DNA of 64,000 bases. It comes from Pseudomonas yangonensis (GTDB taxonomy: Bacteria; Pseudomonadota; Gammaproteobacteria; Pseudomonadales; Pseudomonadaceae). Positions 55,901 to 63,987 of the stretch are shown in pieces. The notes under the pieces are model-generated. The model was not told the origin of the DNA. It worked only from the letters and a program-made list of their open reading frames with translations, and searched no databases. The position numbers and the translations under genes were made by a program. Position 1 is the stretch's first letter. Each line of letters starts with the position of its first letter. The stretch lies in NCBI RefSeq assembly GCF_009932725.1, contig NZ_BLJU01000002.1, positions 372,001 through 436,000 of the forward strand. Direction: 5' to 3'.

Positions 55901-57527
55901 AGGTCAGCTTGCTATCCTGTGTTTCTTGCAACACGTTTAAGCTACACAATGATCGTAGAATTTCCGGCGATGCAGGAAAGCGCTGATAGGGTACAACTAA
56001 ACTACGTGATTCGAGCATTTCTGCGGCAATGCTTTCAATTGCTCGTATCGCAGTATCACCAAGCGAGGCATCGGCTCGCACAATTCCATCAAGATAACGC
56101 TGTGCCAACGCCTGGCTGGTGATTACGTTAAAGCCTCCTTCCCGCAGTGCTAAATCGACGAATAATGCAAGCTCCCGAGGATTTCGAATTAATTCTCGCG
56201 TAACAGCATCAATGTTAACGGAAATAATCCCCAATGTGTCCAGTAATGGTGCTATCTGAGCATTCCAATCCAAGGGTAAACATTTGAATTCGCAATCCCA
56301 TTTTCTTTCCGCAATTCTGCGATCGTAATGTCTGTCGAAGTCTCGGCAAGAGGTCACTACGCTCACATTTGGAATCAATAGGAGACGATCTATCTGAGAT
56401 AGAAAATAGGTAAGCACACGATGATCTCGTGCAATAGATAGCACATCCAAGGAATCAATTGTCACAACAACATGCGCACTTTCTGCAATACGTGCAGCTT
56501 GATTCACCCACTGTTCAGAAAGTCCAAAAGCATGTCGATCTTGAAAGGTAGCCAAGTCAGCAAACTCGCGAGACTGGATGAAGAGCGGCACGATACTCGC
56601 ACAATGCTGTGCGTTTCGCTCCAAGGTTTCCTGTACATCCAGCATCACGCAGGTTTTTCCCGAACCAGGTAAACCGGTAAGCAAGATAGCGCGTTGCCCC
56701 GAGTTGATTGCATCCAGCAGATCATCCACCACGGGGCTGGATATTCTCTGGCCTGCTATATCACGTCGCCATGTTCTTCCGATAGCTGAAACACTGGAAA
56801 ATGATGCACGAACTTCCGCAATATTAACGGGAGGAACGAGTAGCGCTCCTGCCTTGTTAAGAATGGCTTCAAGATTGGATTTTGTGAACCGGTGCTGAGC
56901 GACGGAGAGCGATCCATCCCTACTCATTCGGGCGCCCAAGTGATCTAGATGAACCCAGAGTGCATTAAATGCTGCATCCAGATTACTGACCATGTTACGT
57001 AATCGCTCTCGTAACTGGTCTTGCATACGCTCTAGAGTGCCGCTAGTTTCAAACTCTGTACAACGAAGAAACTCATAGGTTGATAAATCTGGAGCGCAGG
57101 AGCTGAGCAATGTTGAAAGGGCGACGTCTGTCTGATGGTTTTCGTTGCTTAAGCTGCTTTCATAGTTGTTCGCATCTTGCTGAGTCTCGCTATATTCCTT
57201 TAGTTTCCCTAGCTTTCCGAAGTTGCTTCTCGAATAAAAATAAACTTTAGACTTTTCATACTGATTAATCAGTCTTGCAGCTTTGCCAAGCTCGTCCGCG
57301 AGTTCATTAATAGACCATTCTTTGAAGTTGATTTGGTTTTTTTTGCATTGGCATGCGATAACAGTGCCATCAGCTTTTCCAATGACAATATCGTCGACTA
57401 GATAAGTTATCGAATCAATTTCGAGCCACTGATAGTTATCGTCGGATAGGACGGTCAAAGCCCAATCAAACGCAACCATGGTTTGATAGCCGTCGCCACG
57501 GTTAGATCGTATGCCAGCAAGACTCAT
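52962..57527 (-). CDS. Avs-like STAND NTPase with N-terminal Cap4-type nuclease, 1521 aa
   Basis: This is a large cytoplasmic protein in three parts. Residues 1-110 resemble the Cap4/DUF4297 PD-(D/E)xK nuclease: R10-G-D-G-Y-Q15, E36-I-D38, D45-D46 and Q60-C-K62. Residues about 255-400 form a STAND-type P-loop NTPase with Walker A GLPGSGKT (285-292), Walker B VVVTIDSLD (D358, D361) and the SCR sensor arginine R395. The remaining 1100 residues are leucine-rich helical repeats with no motif I recognise, as in the C-terminal target-sensing part of Avs proteins. I chose ATG at 57527 because AGAAGGAGGTGTT precedes it. Codon use and GC differ from the neighbours. It is probably an anti-phage sensor-nuclease, by architecture only. 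Confidence 0.8.
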   Translation of the reverse strand: MSLAGIRSNRGDGYQTMVAFDWALTVLSDDNYQWLEIDSITYLVDDIVIGKADGTVIACQCKKNQINFKEWSINELADELGKAARLINQYEKSKVYFYSRSNFGKLGKLKEYSETQQDANNYESSLSNENHQTDVALSTLLSSCAPDLSTYEFLRCTEFETSGTLERMQDQLRERLRNMVSNLDAAFNALWVHLDHLGARMSRDGSLSVAQHRFTKSNLEAILNKAGALLVPPVNIAEVRASFSSVSAIGRTWRRDIAGQRISSPVVDDLLDAINSGQRAILLTGLPGSGKTCVMLDVQETLERNAQHCASIVPLFIQSREFADLATFQDRHAFGLSEQWVNQAARIAESAHVVVTIDSLDVLSIARDHRVLTYFLSQIDRLLLIPNVSVVTSCRDFDRHYDRRIAERKWDCEFKCLPLDWNAQIAPLLDTLGIISVNIDAVTRELIRNPRELALFVDLALREGGFNVITSQALAQRYLDGIVRADASLGDTAIRAIESIAAEMLESRSLVVPYQRFPASPEILRSLCSLNVLQETQDSKLTFGHQTLLDVLVISGAQRAGVTLNQFIQSLPPVPFVRPSIRSFVAQLALGERREFRKQIRAVLTGKAAFHIRRLVAESFAEQLPVDEDWPLIRELRGNHRDVFQVVYTSANAVEWHRFWLKYLVPILKAGRDKEGYMGHVHHISRWKNEDPASVILFWHEAMSVDWADHNQLAQQLPLYLSEVSEKNAILVVPLLNSLLDTLSTDHYFLGRLVACCVNAGVIGDDLLWRYVAGGIEEKDLLEYRFDKNLRCQSHEFGDRQDNFVQQRMQQSTILLDLALASIEHWSEIRNSRYGETRAGYRYGFLSETSFEQTHSRRAMHHIDNIDALLNAVEASILHHAKTHSRWWQDNRARLCFNKEGALLYFGIHACTATPVANIDLIGCMLRDKNILEFQLNYELGTLIQSAFMFLDEAIQDAVTATILHIFDECASEYWVLKKRAELILAIPCYLRSPEAQAVIDEYGKTVGVTDRQPDVRSWGGTVRAPFSFDVFLEASDSSVMHLLAHYSGYSDWHGVDFLVGGEREVGMQLQEAASRHPTRFLRLLPNYWSDIPAKFRDDIMDGVANYLAHRHGNLRAGEHWIPIEEPEATALASQILDELERHSQHWRLRRPAAKALEACANVVNNLIDAERLVFLAIAFLRLEEEDPIRGDNVCLISLGINMAKGDVAEALTILASDIQKIGGSFPELLLPTLRCFAGDEHPAIRAVILRRLPYLQSKNFELGWSLFHAAMRDAEGLWEIAEPCLYYAYHNNFTVVEPLLKRLRYEGKEKDLETWGRISALCALSKHIKIADVIQDLKALDATEAWLGAASVWAHTENIQQQGERCFAGLEAGLDASGTHALAVAGKLERIFGDQTPPVFAPIELIRKCFSTFENDSHSERKHHRLYGFHKWLNIIAEYDPELALEALRIYLAYVKKSQPYLYDHENSLTQLMTRLFAEAEELEESDEGLMLRSVVEIQDTLLSLGVNGVTDWLKAAERP

Positions 57528-57839
57528 AACACCTCCTTCTGACAGGTAGCCTCGCAATTGCAAAGCTGATGCCAAGAAATACCTCAGTAATATCATTTAC
57601 TCTGAGGTTTTATGGCGAGTAAATTGCGAATTGGGCAGCCTAACCGGATACGCCATACAAAAAAGCTCAGATTGGAGTGGTCTTTTTCTTGAGTGCTACT
57701 AAGAAGTTAAAAAATTCCGTTTTTGGCCGCTTTGTGTCTGACGAATCAGGCAGGAGCGGTCAATAGCGGTCGGTTCGTCCTATAAATAAATCGCACCCAT
57801 TTCCGAATAGCATTGACTAGCTTAACCTTGGTTGAGAAT
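57528..57839. promoter_or_regulatory. Leader region between protease and STAND genes
   Basis: This is a 312-base gap with no gene. Next to the STAND gene it holds an inverted repeat (57581-57608). Around 57725-57780 it contains a GC-richer patch (GGCCGCTTTGTGTCTGACG, GGAGCGGTCAATAGCGGTCG) resembling recurrent Pseudomonas intergenic sequence. A separate promoter for the STAND gene is likely here. Confidence 0.5.
57581..57608. promoter_or_regulatory. Inverted repeat upstream of STAND gene
   Basis: ACCTCAG-TAA and its complement TTA-(CT)-CTGAGGT flank a short AT-rich centre about 54-81 bases upstream of the STAND ATG. This is an operator-like position. Confidence 0.45.
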
Positions 57840-58601
57840 CTATTTTTTGGCGGCGTTTTGAAAATCACTTTGATGTTGAATAATCGTGGCGGCGATTACT
57901 GCGGAATCAATAAAGTGAAAAATGCCTGATGACTCTGTTCCCCTAACCACAACGCCTATAAATAATACTTTCTGATTCATTAACCCAAGAACAGGGCTGC
58001 CACTCATTCCGTTGAATGGATACTCAGATGCATGTGAGCGGAGTCTATATATCGGCTCCTCCATTTCAGAGGATCCAATATTTCCATTCTTCAGTAAAAG
58101 GTGGTCTACTAAGATTTTGCGATCGTAGTCGTATCTGTCCTCTGTCGCGGGATAGCCTAAGACAAATGCCTGTGATGCCGGAAAGTGCTTTGCGGGAAAT
58201 AGGTGCGTATCTAAGTCCATAGCTTGGAGAAGGCTGCCTGTATGTTTAAAATATGCTTGATCGTCTAGCATATAGATTAGAACATCCAGATGATGGCGCT
58301 CCATAACTTCCGATCTAGGGCAGAAGTGTCCTAGTAAAGGGAGGCTGATGCTGGTGTCCGGCATCAGAATACGAGCGTCCTCATAATTGGCTTGCTGTCG
58401 ATCCACCACATGGCGCGCAGTTACTGCATAGTACCGACCGTTTAGTTTCACGATTGTGCAAGTTCCGTATCCCCAAAGATACTCGCCACCAGAAAATCTA
58501 ACCGGCCTTACAAACTCTGAGGCCAGCCGAAATGCCCGATCCTGCACGCCCTTATCAATATCAGGCACAATTAGCTCTTCCGATAACCTTACCAAGTTCA
58601 A
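57840..58601 (-). CDS. Trypsin-like serine protease next to STAND gene
   Basis: This is a 253-aa protein with a complete trypsin-type triad: H64 in AVTARHVVD, D106 in HHLDVLIY and S200 in FNGMSGSPV. There is no signal peptide, so it is expected to act inside the cell, unlike secreted trypsins. The start is a TTG at 58601, the longest possible (TAA at 58608-58610), and a later start such as GTG codon 12 cannot be excluded. It lies upstream of and in line with the nuclease-STAND gene. In type I AVAST systems a trypsin-like protein (Avs1B) accompanies a STAND protein, which supports a defence role. Base composition is AT-rich like its partner. Confidence 0.75.
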   Translation of the reverse strand: MNLVRLSEELIVPDIDKGVQDRAFRLASEFVRPVRFSGGEYLWGYGTCTIVKLNGRYYAVTARHVVDRQQANYEDARILMPDTSISLPLLGHFCPRSEVMERHHLDVLIYMLDDQAYFKHTGSLLQAMDLDTHLFPAKHFPASQAFVLGYPATEDRYDYDRKILVDHLLLKNGNIGSSEMEEPIYRLRSHASEYPFNGMSGSPVLGLMNQKVLFIGVVVRGTESSGIFHFIDSAVIAATIIQHQSDFQNAAKK

Positions 58602-58952
58602 TCTCTTTTATATCGAGGCCTGCATCAGGTTCCAACCTGCCTCACAACAACCTAGCACGCCAATGTCGATGCTTCACTCTACTCCGCCGTGCGGGACGCT
58701 CGGCTCACCTATACCTGCTGCTTCACTCACTGCCGTCCGAATTAACCGGTGCCGACCATTGCAATGGAATAGCCATGCTCACTGAATCGGGCAAGCATCG
58801 CCCGGATGCTGCCGGTTTCAAATGGCCGCTTCTGGCCGAAAGCCGCCGCTCCCTTACGACTTAATTCCGCGCTCTTCCGCTGCTGCATAGCCTGCCCGCC
58901 ATAAGCCGTAATCTGCGACAATCCCGCCTTTGCCCTGATTGCCTCGATCCAG
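58602..58952. other. Gene-free stretch between insert and hrpA
   Basis: This 351-base stretch has no convincing gene. Composition climbs back from the AT-rich insert to chromosomal level towards hrpA. Weak open frames on both strands lack ribosome-binding sites and homology. The promoters of hrpA (rightwards) and of the protease (leftwards) must lie here, but no clear motif is visible. Confidence 0.5.
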
Positions 58953-61900
58953 ATGACTGACCTCGCCACGCTGCAGAAGAAACTCGACCACGTCATGATC
59001 GCCGAGCGCCATCGTTTGCGCCGGCAGTTGCATGAGCTGCAGAAGCAGCCCGATGAGGCCAAGCTGGCGCAGTGGCTGGAGCGTTTTCAGGCGTCCAGCG
59101 ACAAGGTCGCGGCGCGGCGCAGCAGCATCCCCGCCATGCGCTATGACGATGCGCTGCCGATTGCCGCCAAGCGCGACGAGATCAAGGCCGCGCTGGAGAA
59201 GAGCCAGGTGGTGGTGATCGCCGGTGAAACCGGTTCGGGCAAAACCACGCAGTTGCCGAAGATCTGCCTGGAGATCGGCCGGGGTGTGCATGGGCTGATC
59301 GGTCACACCCAGCCGCGCCGCCTGGCGGCGCGCAGTGTGGCGACACGGGTGGCGGAAGAGATCGGTACGCCGCTGGGCGAGCTGGTCGGTTATCAGGTGC
59401 GTTTCGAGGATCAGAGCAAGGACGGCACGCTGATCAAGCTGATGACCGACGGCATCCTGCTCGCCGAAACTCAGCACGACCGCTTTCTGGAAAAGTACGA
59501 CACGATCATTGTCGACGAGGCGCACGAACGTAGCCTCAATATCGACTTCCTGCTCGGCTACCTGAAGACCCTGCTGCCGCGTCGCCCGGATCTGAAGCTG
59601 ATCATCACTTCGGCGACCATCGATCTGGAGCGTTTTTCTAAACACTTCAACGACGCGCCGATCATCGAGGTGTCCGGCCGCACCTACCCGGTGGAAACCT
59701 GGTACCGCCCGTTGGCGGCCGAGGTGGACGAGGAGGGCGAGCGTCTGCTCGATGACCTGTCCATCGACCAGGGCATTCTCGCCGCGCTGGACGAGATCGC
59801 CGAGCACGAGCGCAGCGTGGGCAAGCGCCCCGGCGACGTGCTGGTGTTCCTGCCCGGTGAGCGCGAGATTCGCGAGGCGGCCGAGGTGCTGCGCAAGGCC
59901 AACCTGCGCCATACCGAGGTGCTGCCGCTGTATGCGCGGTTGACGCCGGCCGAGCAGCAGAAGATTTTCGCGCCCATGCCGGGGCGCAAGATCGTGCTGG
60001 CCACCAACGTCGCCGAAACCTCGCTGACCGTGCCGGGCATCCGCTATGTGATCGACAGCGGCACGGCGCGTATCAGCCGCTACAGCTACCGCGCCAAGGT
60101 GCAGCGCCTGCCCATCGAGCCGGTGTCGCAGGCCAGCGCCAACCAGCGCAAGGGCCGTTGCGGCCGGGTCGAGCCGGGCATCTGCATTCGTTTGTACAGC
60201 GAGGAGGATTTTCTCGGTCGCCCTGAATTCACCGACCCGGAGATTCTGCGTACCAACCTCGCGGCGGTAATCCTGCAGATGCTGCACCTGCGCCTGGGCA
60301 GCATCGAGGACTTCCCCTTTATCGAGCCGCCAGACGGCAAGGCTATCAGCGACGGCTTCAACCTGTTGCAGGAGCTGTCGGCGGTCAACCGCGAAAGCCA
60401 GCTCACACCCATCGGCCGGCAACTGGCGCGCCTGCCCATCGACCCGCGCCTGGGGCGCATGGTGCTGGAGGGCGCCAAGCAGGGCAGCCTGGAGGAAATC
60501 CTCATAGTCGCTGCCGCGCTGTCGGTGCAGGACCCGCGCGAACGACCGATGGATCGCCAGCAGGCCGCCGACCAGGCGCATGCGCAGTGGAAGGATGTGG
60601 ATTCCGACTTCGGCGCGCTGATCAACCTGTGGCGCGGCTTCGAAGAGAAACGCCAGGAGCTGGGCAGCAACCCGCTGCGTACCTGGTGCAAGAAGAACTT
60701 CCTCAATTACATGCGCCTGCGCGAATGGCGCGACGCGCACCGGCAACTGGTGCTGATCGCTCGTGATCTGCAGCTGCTGGGCAAGGGCGGCCAGAACCGC
60801 TCGGAGGCGAAGGGCGAGCAGACGGCGAATACGCCGCAGCCGACCAAGGACACCCGCGTCAACGCCATCGCCCGTCAGCAGGCCGAGGCCAGCGAGGCAG
60901 CGGTGCGGGCGAAGAACTACGCCGCCGTGCACAAGGCGATTCTTGCCGGCCTGCTCAGCCAGATCGGCCAGAAGACCGAGGAGGGCGACTACCTCGGCGC
61001 GCGCCAGCGGCGTTTCTGGATTCACCCGTCCAGCGTGATCGGGCGCAAGAAGCCCAACTGGGTGATGGCCGCCGAACTGGTGGAAACCACCAAGCTGTTC
61101 GCCCGAATGGTGGCCAAGATCGAGCCGGACTGGATCGAACCGCTGGCGGCGCACCTGGTGAAGAAGAACCATCTGGAACCGCATTGGGAGAAGAAGCGCG
61201 GCCAGGTGGTGGCGTACGAGCAGGTCACCCTGTACGGCATGATCATCGTCGGCCGCCGCCCGGTGCATTACGGCCCCATCGACCCGCCGGTGGCGCGCGA
61301 GATGTTCATTCGCGAGGGGCTGGTGCGAGGCGAGATCAACAGCCGCGTGCGCTGCCTGACTGCCAACCGCCAGTTGCTCGAACGCCTCGACGAGCTGGAG
61401 GCCAAGTCGCGCCGCCGCGACATCCTCGCCGACGAGGAAACCCTGTTCGGCTACTACGAGGCGCGTATCCCGCAGGACATCTATCAGGCTGCGAGTTTCG
61501 AGAGCTGGTACAAGAAGGGCAGCGCCGCCGACCCGCAGCTGTTGATCATGCGCGAGGAAGACGCCCTGGCCCGCGATGCCAGGGAAGTCACCGCCGCGCA
61601 GTACCCGGACACCTTGCGCATCGGCGAGCTGCAACTGCCGCTGTCCTACCATTTCGAGCCCAACCACCCGCGTGACGGCGTGACCCTGCGCGTGCCGGCG
61701 CCGCTGTTGCCGCAACTGCAACCCGAGCGCCTGGAATGGCTGGTGCCGGGGCTGCTGGAGGCCAAGTGCGTGGCGCTGGTGCGCGGCCTGCCCAAGGCGC
61801 TGCGCAAGAACTTCGTGCCGGTGCCGGACTTCGTCGGCGCCGCGCTGGACAAGCTGGTATTCGGCCAGGGTTCGTTGCCGCAGGCACTCGGTCAGGAGTT

Positions 61901-62969
61901 GCTGCGCATGACCGGCGCGCGGGTGTCCGACGAGGCCTGGGCGGAAGCGGCTGAAAGCCTGGAAAACCACCTGAAGATGAACATCGAGGTGGTGGATGCG
62001 CGCGGCAAGTTCCTCGGTGAAGGCCGCGACCTGGCCGAGCTGACCGCACGTTTCGCCGAGGCCAGCCAGGCCGCGTTGGCCATCCCGCAGCAGAGCGACA
62101 AACCGAAAGCGGTGGAGGCCAAGGCCTTCGCCGAAGTGGCCGAGAAGGCGCAGCAGAAGATCGCTGGGCTTTCCATGACCGTCTACCCGGCGTTGGTAGA
62201 GGAGGGCGGGGTAGTCAAGGAAGGGCGCTTCCCGACCCAGGCCGAGGCCGACTTCCAGCATCGTCGTGCGCTGCAACGTCTGCTCTTGCAGCAACTGGCC
62301 GAACAGGCCAAGTTCCTGCGCGGCAAGCTGCCGGGGCTGACCGAGCTGGGTCTGCTGTATCGCGATATCGGTCGCGTCGAGGCGCTGGTGGAGGACATTC
62401 TGCTGGCCAGCCTGGATGCCTGCATCCTCGACGGCGAAGCGACGCTGCCGCGTGATGGCGCGGCCCTGGCGCAGCTGGCCGAGCGCAAGCGTGGCGACTG
62501 GACGGCGCATGCCGAACGTATCGCCCGCCAGGTGCTGGAAATCCTCAAGCTGCACCATGACCTGCAGAAGCGCTTCAAGGGCAAGATCGACCTGGCCCAG
62601 GCCATGGCGCTCAACGACATCAAGCTGCAACTGGCCAATCTGGTCTACGCCGGCTTCGTGCGCGAGACGCCGGGCGAGTGGCTCAAGGAGATTCCGCGTT
62701 ACCTCAAGGCCATCGAGCAGCGGCTGGACAAGGTGGGCGCGCAGGTGCAGCGTGACCGCGTGTGGACGGGCGAACTCACAGGCTACTGGGAACAGTACAA
62801 GGCGCGTGCTGCCAAGCATGCCCAGGAAGGCAAGCGGGACCCGCAGCTCACGTTGTATCGCTGGATGCTGGAGGAATACCGCGTGTCGCTATTCGCCCAG
62901 CAACTGGGGACGAAGATGGCGGTATCGGACAAGCGCCTGAGCAAGCAGTGGACGCTGGTTGAAGGTTGA
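58953..62969 (+). CDS. hrpA: ATP-dependent RNA helicase HrpA
   Basis: This is a 1338-aa DEAH-box helicase. Motif I GETGSGKTTQ (91-100), motif II DEAH (188-191), SATID (motif III) and the C-terminal helicase lobe with TNVAETSLTVPG and QRKGRCGRV (motifs V and VI) are followed by HA2, an OB-like domain and the DUF3418 C-terminal region typical of HrpA. Recent work on E. coli HrpA links it to rescue of stalled ribosomes. It is slightly longer than E. coli HrpA. The antisense strand is open for almost its whole length, which is a composition effect. Confidence 0.95.
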   Translation: MTDLATLQKKLDHVMIAERHRLRRQLHELQKQPDEAKLAQWLERFQASSDKVAARRSSIPAMRYDDALPIAAKRDEIKAALEKSQVVVIAGETGSGKTTQLPKICLEIGRGVHGLIGHTQPRRLAARSVATRVAEEIGTPLGELVGYQVRFEDQSKDGTLIKLMTDGILLAETQHDRFLEKYDTIIVDEAHERSLNIDFLLGYLKTLLPRRPDLKLIITSATIDLERFSKHFNDAPIIEVSGRTYPVETWYRPLAAEVDEEGERLLDDLSIDQGILAALDEIAEHERSVGKRPGDVLVFLPGEREIREAAEVLRKANLRHTEVLPLYARLTPAEQQKIFAPMPGRKIVLATNVAETSLTVPGIRYVIDSGTARISRYSYRAKVQRLPIEPVSQASANQRKGRCGRVEPGICIRLYSEEDFLGRPEFTDPEILRTNLAAVILQMLHLRLGSIEDFPFIEPPDGKAISDGFNLLQELSAVNRESQLTPIGRQLARLPIDPRLGRMVLEGAKQGSLEEILIVAAALSVQDPRERPMDRQQAADQAHAQWKDVDSDFGALINLWRGFEEKRQELGSNPLRTWCKKNFLNYMRLREWRDAHRQLVLIARDLQLLGKGGQNRSEAKGEQTANTPQPTKDTRVNAIARQQAEASEAAVRAKNYAAVHKAILAGLLSQIGQKTEEGDYLGARQRRFWIHPSSVIGRKKPNWVMAAELVETTKLFARMVAKIEPDWIEPLAAHLVKKNHLEPHWEKKRGQVVAYEQVTLYGMIIVGRRPVHYGPIDPPVAREMFIREGLVRGEINSRVRCLTANRQLLERLDELEAKSRRRDILADEETLFGYYEARIPQDIYQAASFESWYKKGSAADPQLLIMREEDALARDAREVTAAQYPDTLRIGELQLPLSYHFEPNHPRDGVTLRVPAPLLPQLQPERLEWLVPGLLEAKCVALVRGLPKALRKNFVPVPDFVGAALDKLVFGQGSLPQALGQELLRMTGARVSDEAWAEAAESLENHLKMNIEVVDARGKFLGEGRDLAELTARFAEASQAALAIPQQSDKPKAVEAKAFAEVAEKAQQKIAGLSMTVYPALVEEGGVVKEGRFPTQAEADFQHRRALQRLLLQQLAEQAKFLRGKLPGLTELGLLYRDIGRVEALVEDILLASLDACILDGEATLPRDGAALAQLAERKRGDWTAHAERIARQVLEILKLHHDLQKRFKGKIDLAQAMALNDIKLQLANLVYAGFVRETPGEWLKEIPRYLKAIEQRLDKVGAQVQRDRVWTGELTGYWEQYKARAAKHAQEGKRDPQLTLYRWMLEEYRVSLFAQQLGTKMAVSDKRLSKQWTLVEG

Positions 62970-63032
62970 TGATCGGCGCTCGCCCCGGTGCAGGGGCGAG
63001 CCAACCACTGATGAATGCGGAAACCGAGAACG

Positions 63033-63296
63033 ATGAGCGCAAGTGAAGATAAATCCGGGCTGGGGCGCCGTGGCTGCCTGGGCCTGTTCCTGGCCGGCCT
63101 GGCCTTTGTCGTACTGATTTTCGCCGGGCTGATCTACATCATGACCCGCCCGCAGGACGCCGAGATAGAAGCTGGCGAGCGCGCGGCCATCGAGGCCTGC
63201 TGGAAGAGCGCGCAGGCCACCGAGCGCAGCTTCACCGAGGAGAGTTGCCAGGAGATGGAGAAGCAGTTCCTGCGCAAGTTCGGCCATCAGCCATGA
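63033..63296 (+). CDS. Small single-pass membrane protein
   Basis: This is an 87-aa protein with one membrane helix (about 14-36, GCLGLFLAGLAFVVLIFAGLIYI) and an acidic periplasmic or cytoplasmic tail with two cysteines (EACWKSAQ, ESCQEME). The family is unknown to me but is found next to the following gene in pseudomonads. I took ATG at 63033; ATGs at 63011 and 63015 are alternatives and no start has a strong ribosome-binding site. It overlaps the next gene as ATGA. Confidence 0.65.
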   Translation: MSASEDKSGLGRRGCLGLFLAGLAFVVLIFAGLIYIMTRPQDAEIEAGERAAIEACWKSAQATERSFTEESCQEMEKQFLRKFGHQP

Positions 63297-63868
63297 ACCT
63301 GCTGCAACGCCTGAGCTTCAAGCATCTGGTGGTGGGCTTCTGTGTATTGGCGCTGGGGATCGTGGTGCTGATCTGGTGGCTCAGCGGCGCTGCCTATCTG
63401 CGGCCCTATGCCGAGCAGACGGTGATCTTCGGTCAGGGCGAGTTGAAACTGCCGCCCGAGCTGGCCGGGCCTGGACCGATTCGCGTGGTGCACTTCTGGG
63501 ACCCGGATTGCCCCTGCAACGCGGAAACCGACGCGCACCTGCGCTACCTGATCGGCCTGCACCGCAATGCCGATGTGGCGTTCTACAGCGTGCAGAAGCC
63601 GGGCAGCACGGGCGAGATCGCGCCGTTTCTGCGTGGGCGGATGAAGCCCCTGCCGGGCATCGAGGGCATGGAGGCGCTGCCGGCCAGCCCGGCGCTGGCG
63701 ATCTGGGATCGCGACGGCAACCTGGCCTATGCCGGCCCTTACAGCGAAGGGCTGGTGTGCAACTCCAGCAACAGCTTCGTCGAGCCGGTGCTTGAGGCAC
63801 TGACCCAGGGGCGCCATGTGTCCCTCGCCAGCGGCCTGGCAGTGGGGTGTTATTGCGCCTGGAAGTAG
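63293..63868 (+). CDS. Membrane-anchored thioredoxin-fold protein (DUF6436-like)
   Basis: This is a 191-aa protein. An N-terminal anchor (about 10-30) is followed by a thioredoxin-like periplasmic domain with HFWDPDCPCNAETD, where CPC takes the CxxC position, and a second cysteine pair at the C-terminus (VGCYCAWK). The function is unknown; a thiol-exchange role is suggested by fold and motif only. It is coupled to the small membrane protein by an ATGA overlap. Confidence 0.7.
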   Translation: MNLLQRLSFKHLVVGFCVLALGIVVLIWWLSGAAYLRPYAEQTVIFGQGELKLPPELAGPGPIRVVHFWDPDCPCNAETDAHLRYLIGLHRNADVAFYSVQKPGSTGEIAPFLRGRMKPLPGIEGMEALPASPALAIWDRDGNLAYAGPYSEGLVCNSSNSFVEPVLEALTQGRHVSLASGLAVGCYCAWK

Positions 63869-63890
63869 TGGCGTAGGCAGTAGGTAAAGC

Positions 63891-63987
63891 TATCGCGGCT
63901 GAAGCCGCTCCTACGGGATAGGTGGATGTCTGTAGGAGCGGCTTCCGCTTTAGCCGCGATACTCGTCGCGGCTAAAGCCCCTCCCAC
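63891..63987. repeat. REP cluster at window end
   Basis: Three REP half sites follow the last gene: TATCGCGGCTGAAGCCGCTC (from 63891), TGTAGGAGCGGCTTCCGCTT (from 63931) and TCGCGGCTAAAGCCCCTCCC (63966-63987). The last two are inverted relative to each other and can form a hairpin. They match the REP type in the 165-base units at 31.6 kb. Confidence 0.85.

Noticed and set aside
58456..58785. 109-codon plus-strand frame after the protease gene
   Set aside because: Antisense to the protease start and over the gap, with no ribosome-binding site and no family resemblance.
58742..59062. Minus-strand frame over the hrpA start, ending SIAMVGTG
   Set aside because: It has coding-like stretches but overlaps the hrpA N-terminus, has no ribosome-binding site and no family match.
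58854..62819. 1321-codon open frame antisense to hrpA
   Set aside because: hrpA has all DEAH-helicase motifs on the plus strand. The antisense frame is low-complexity (Leu/Gln/Arg/His rich) with no ribosome-binding site, a typical high-GC shadow.
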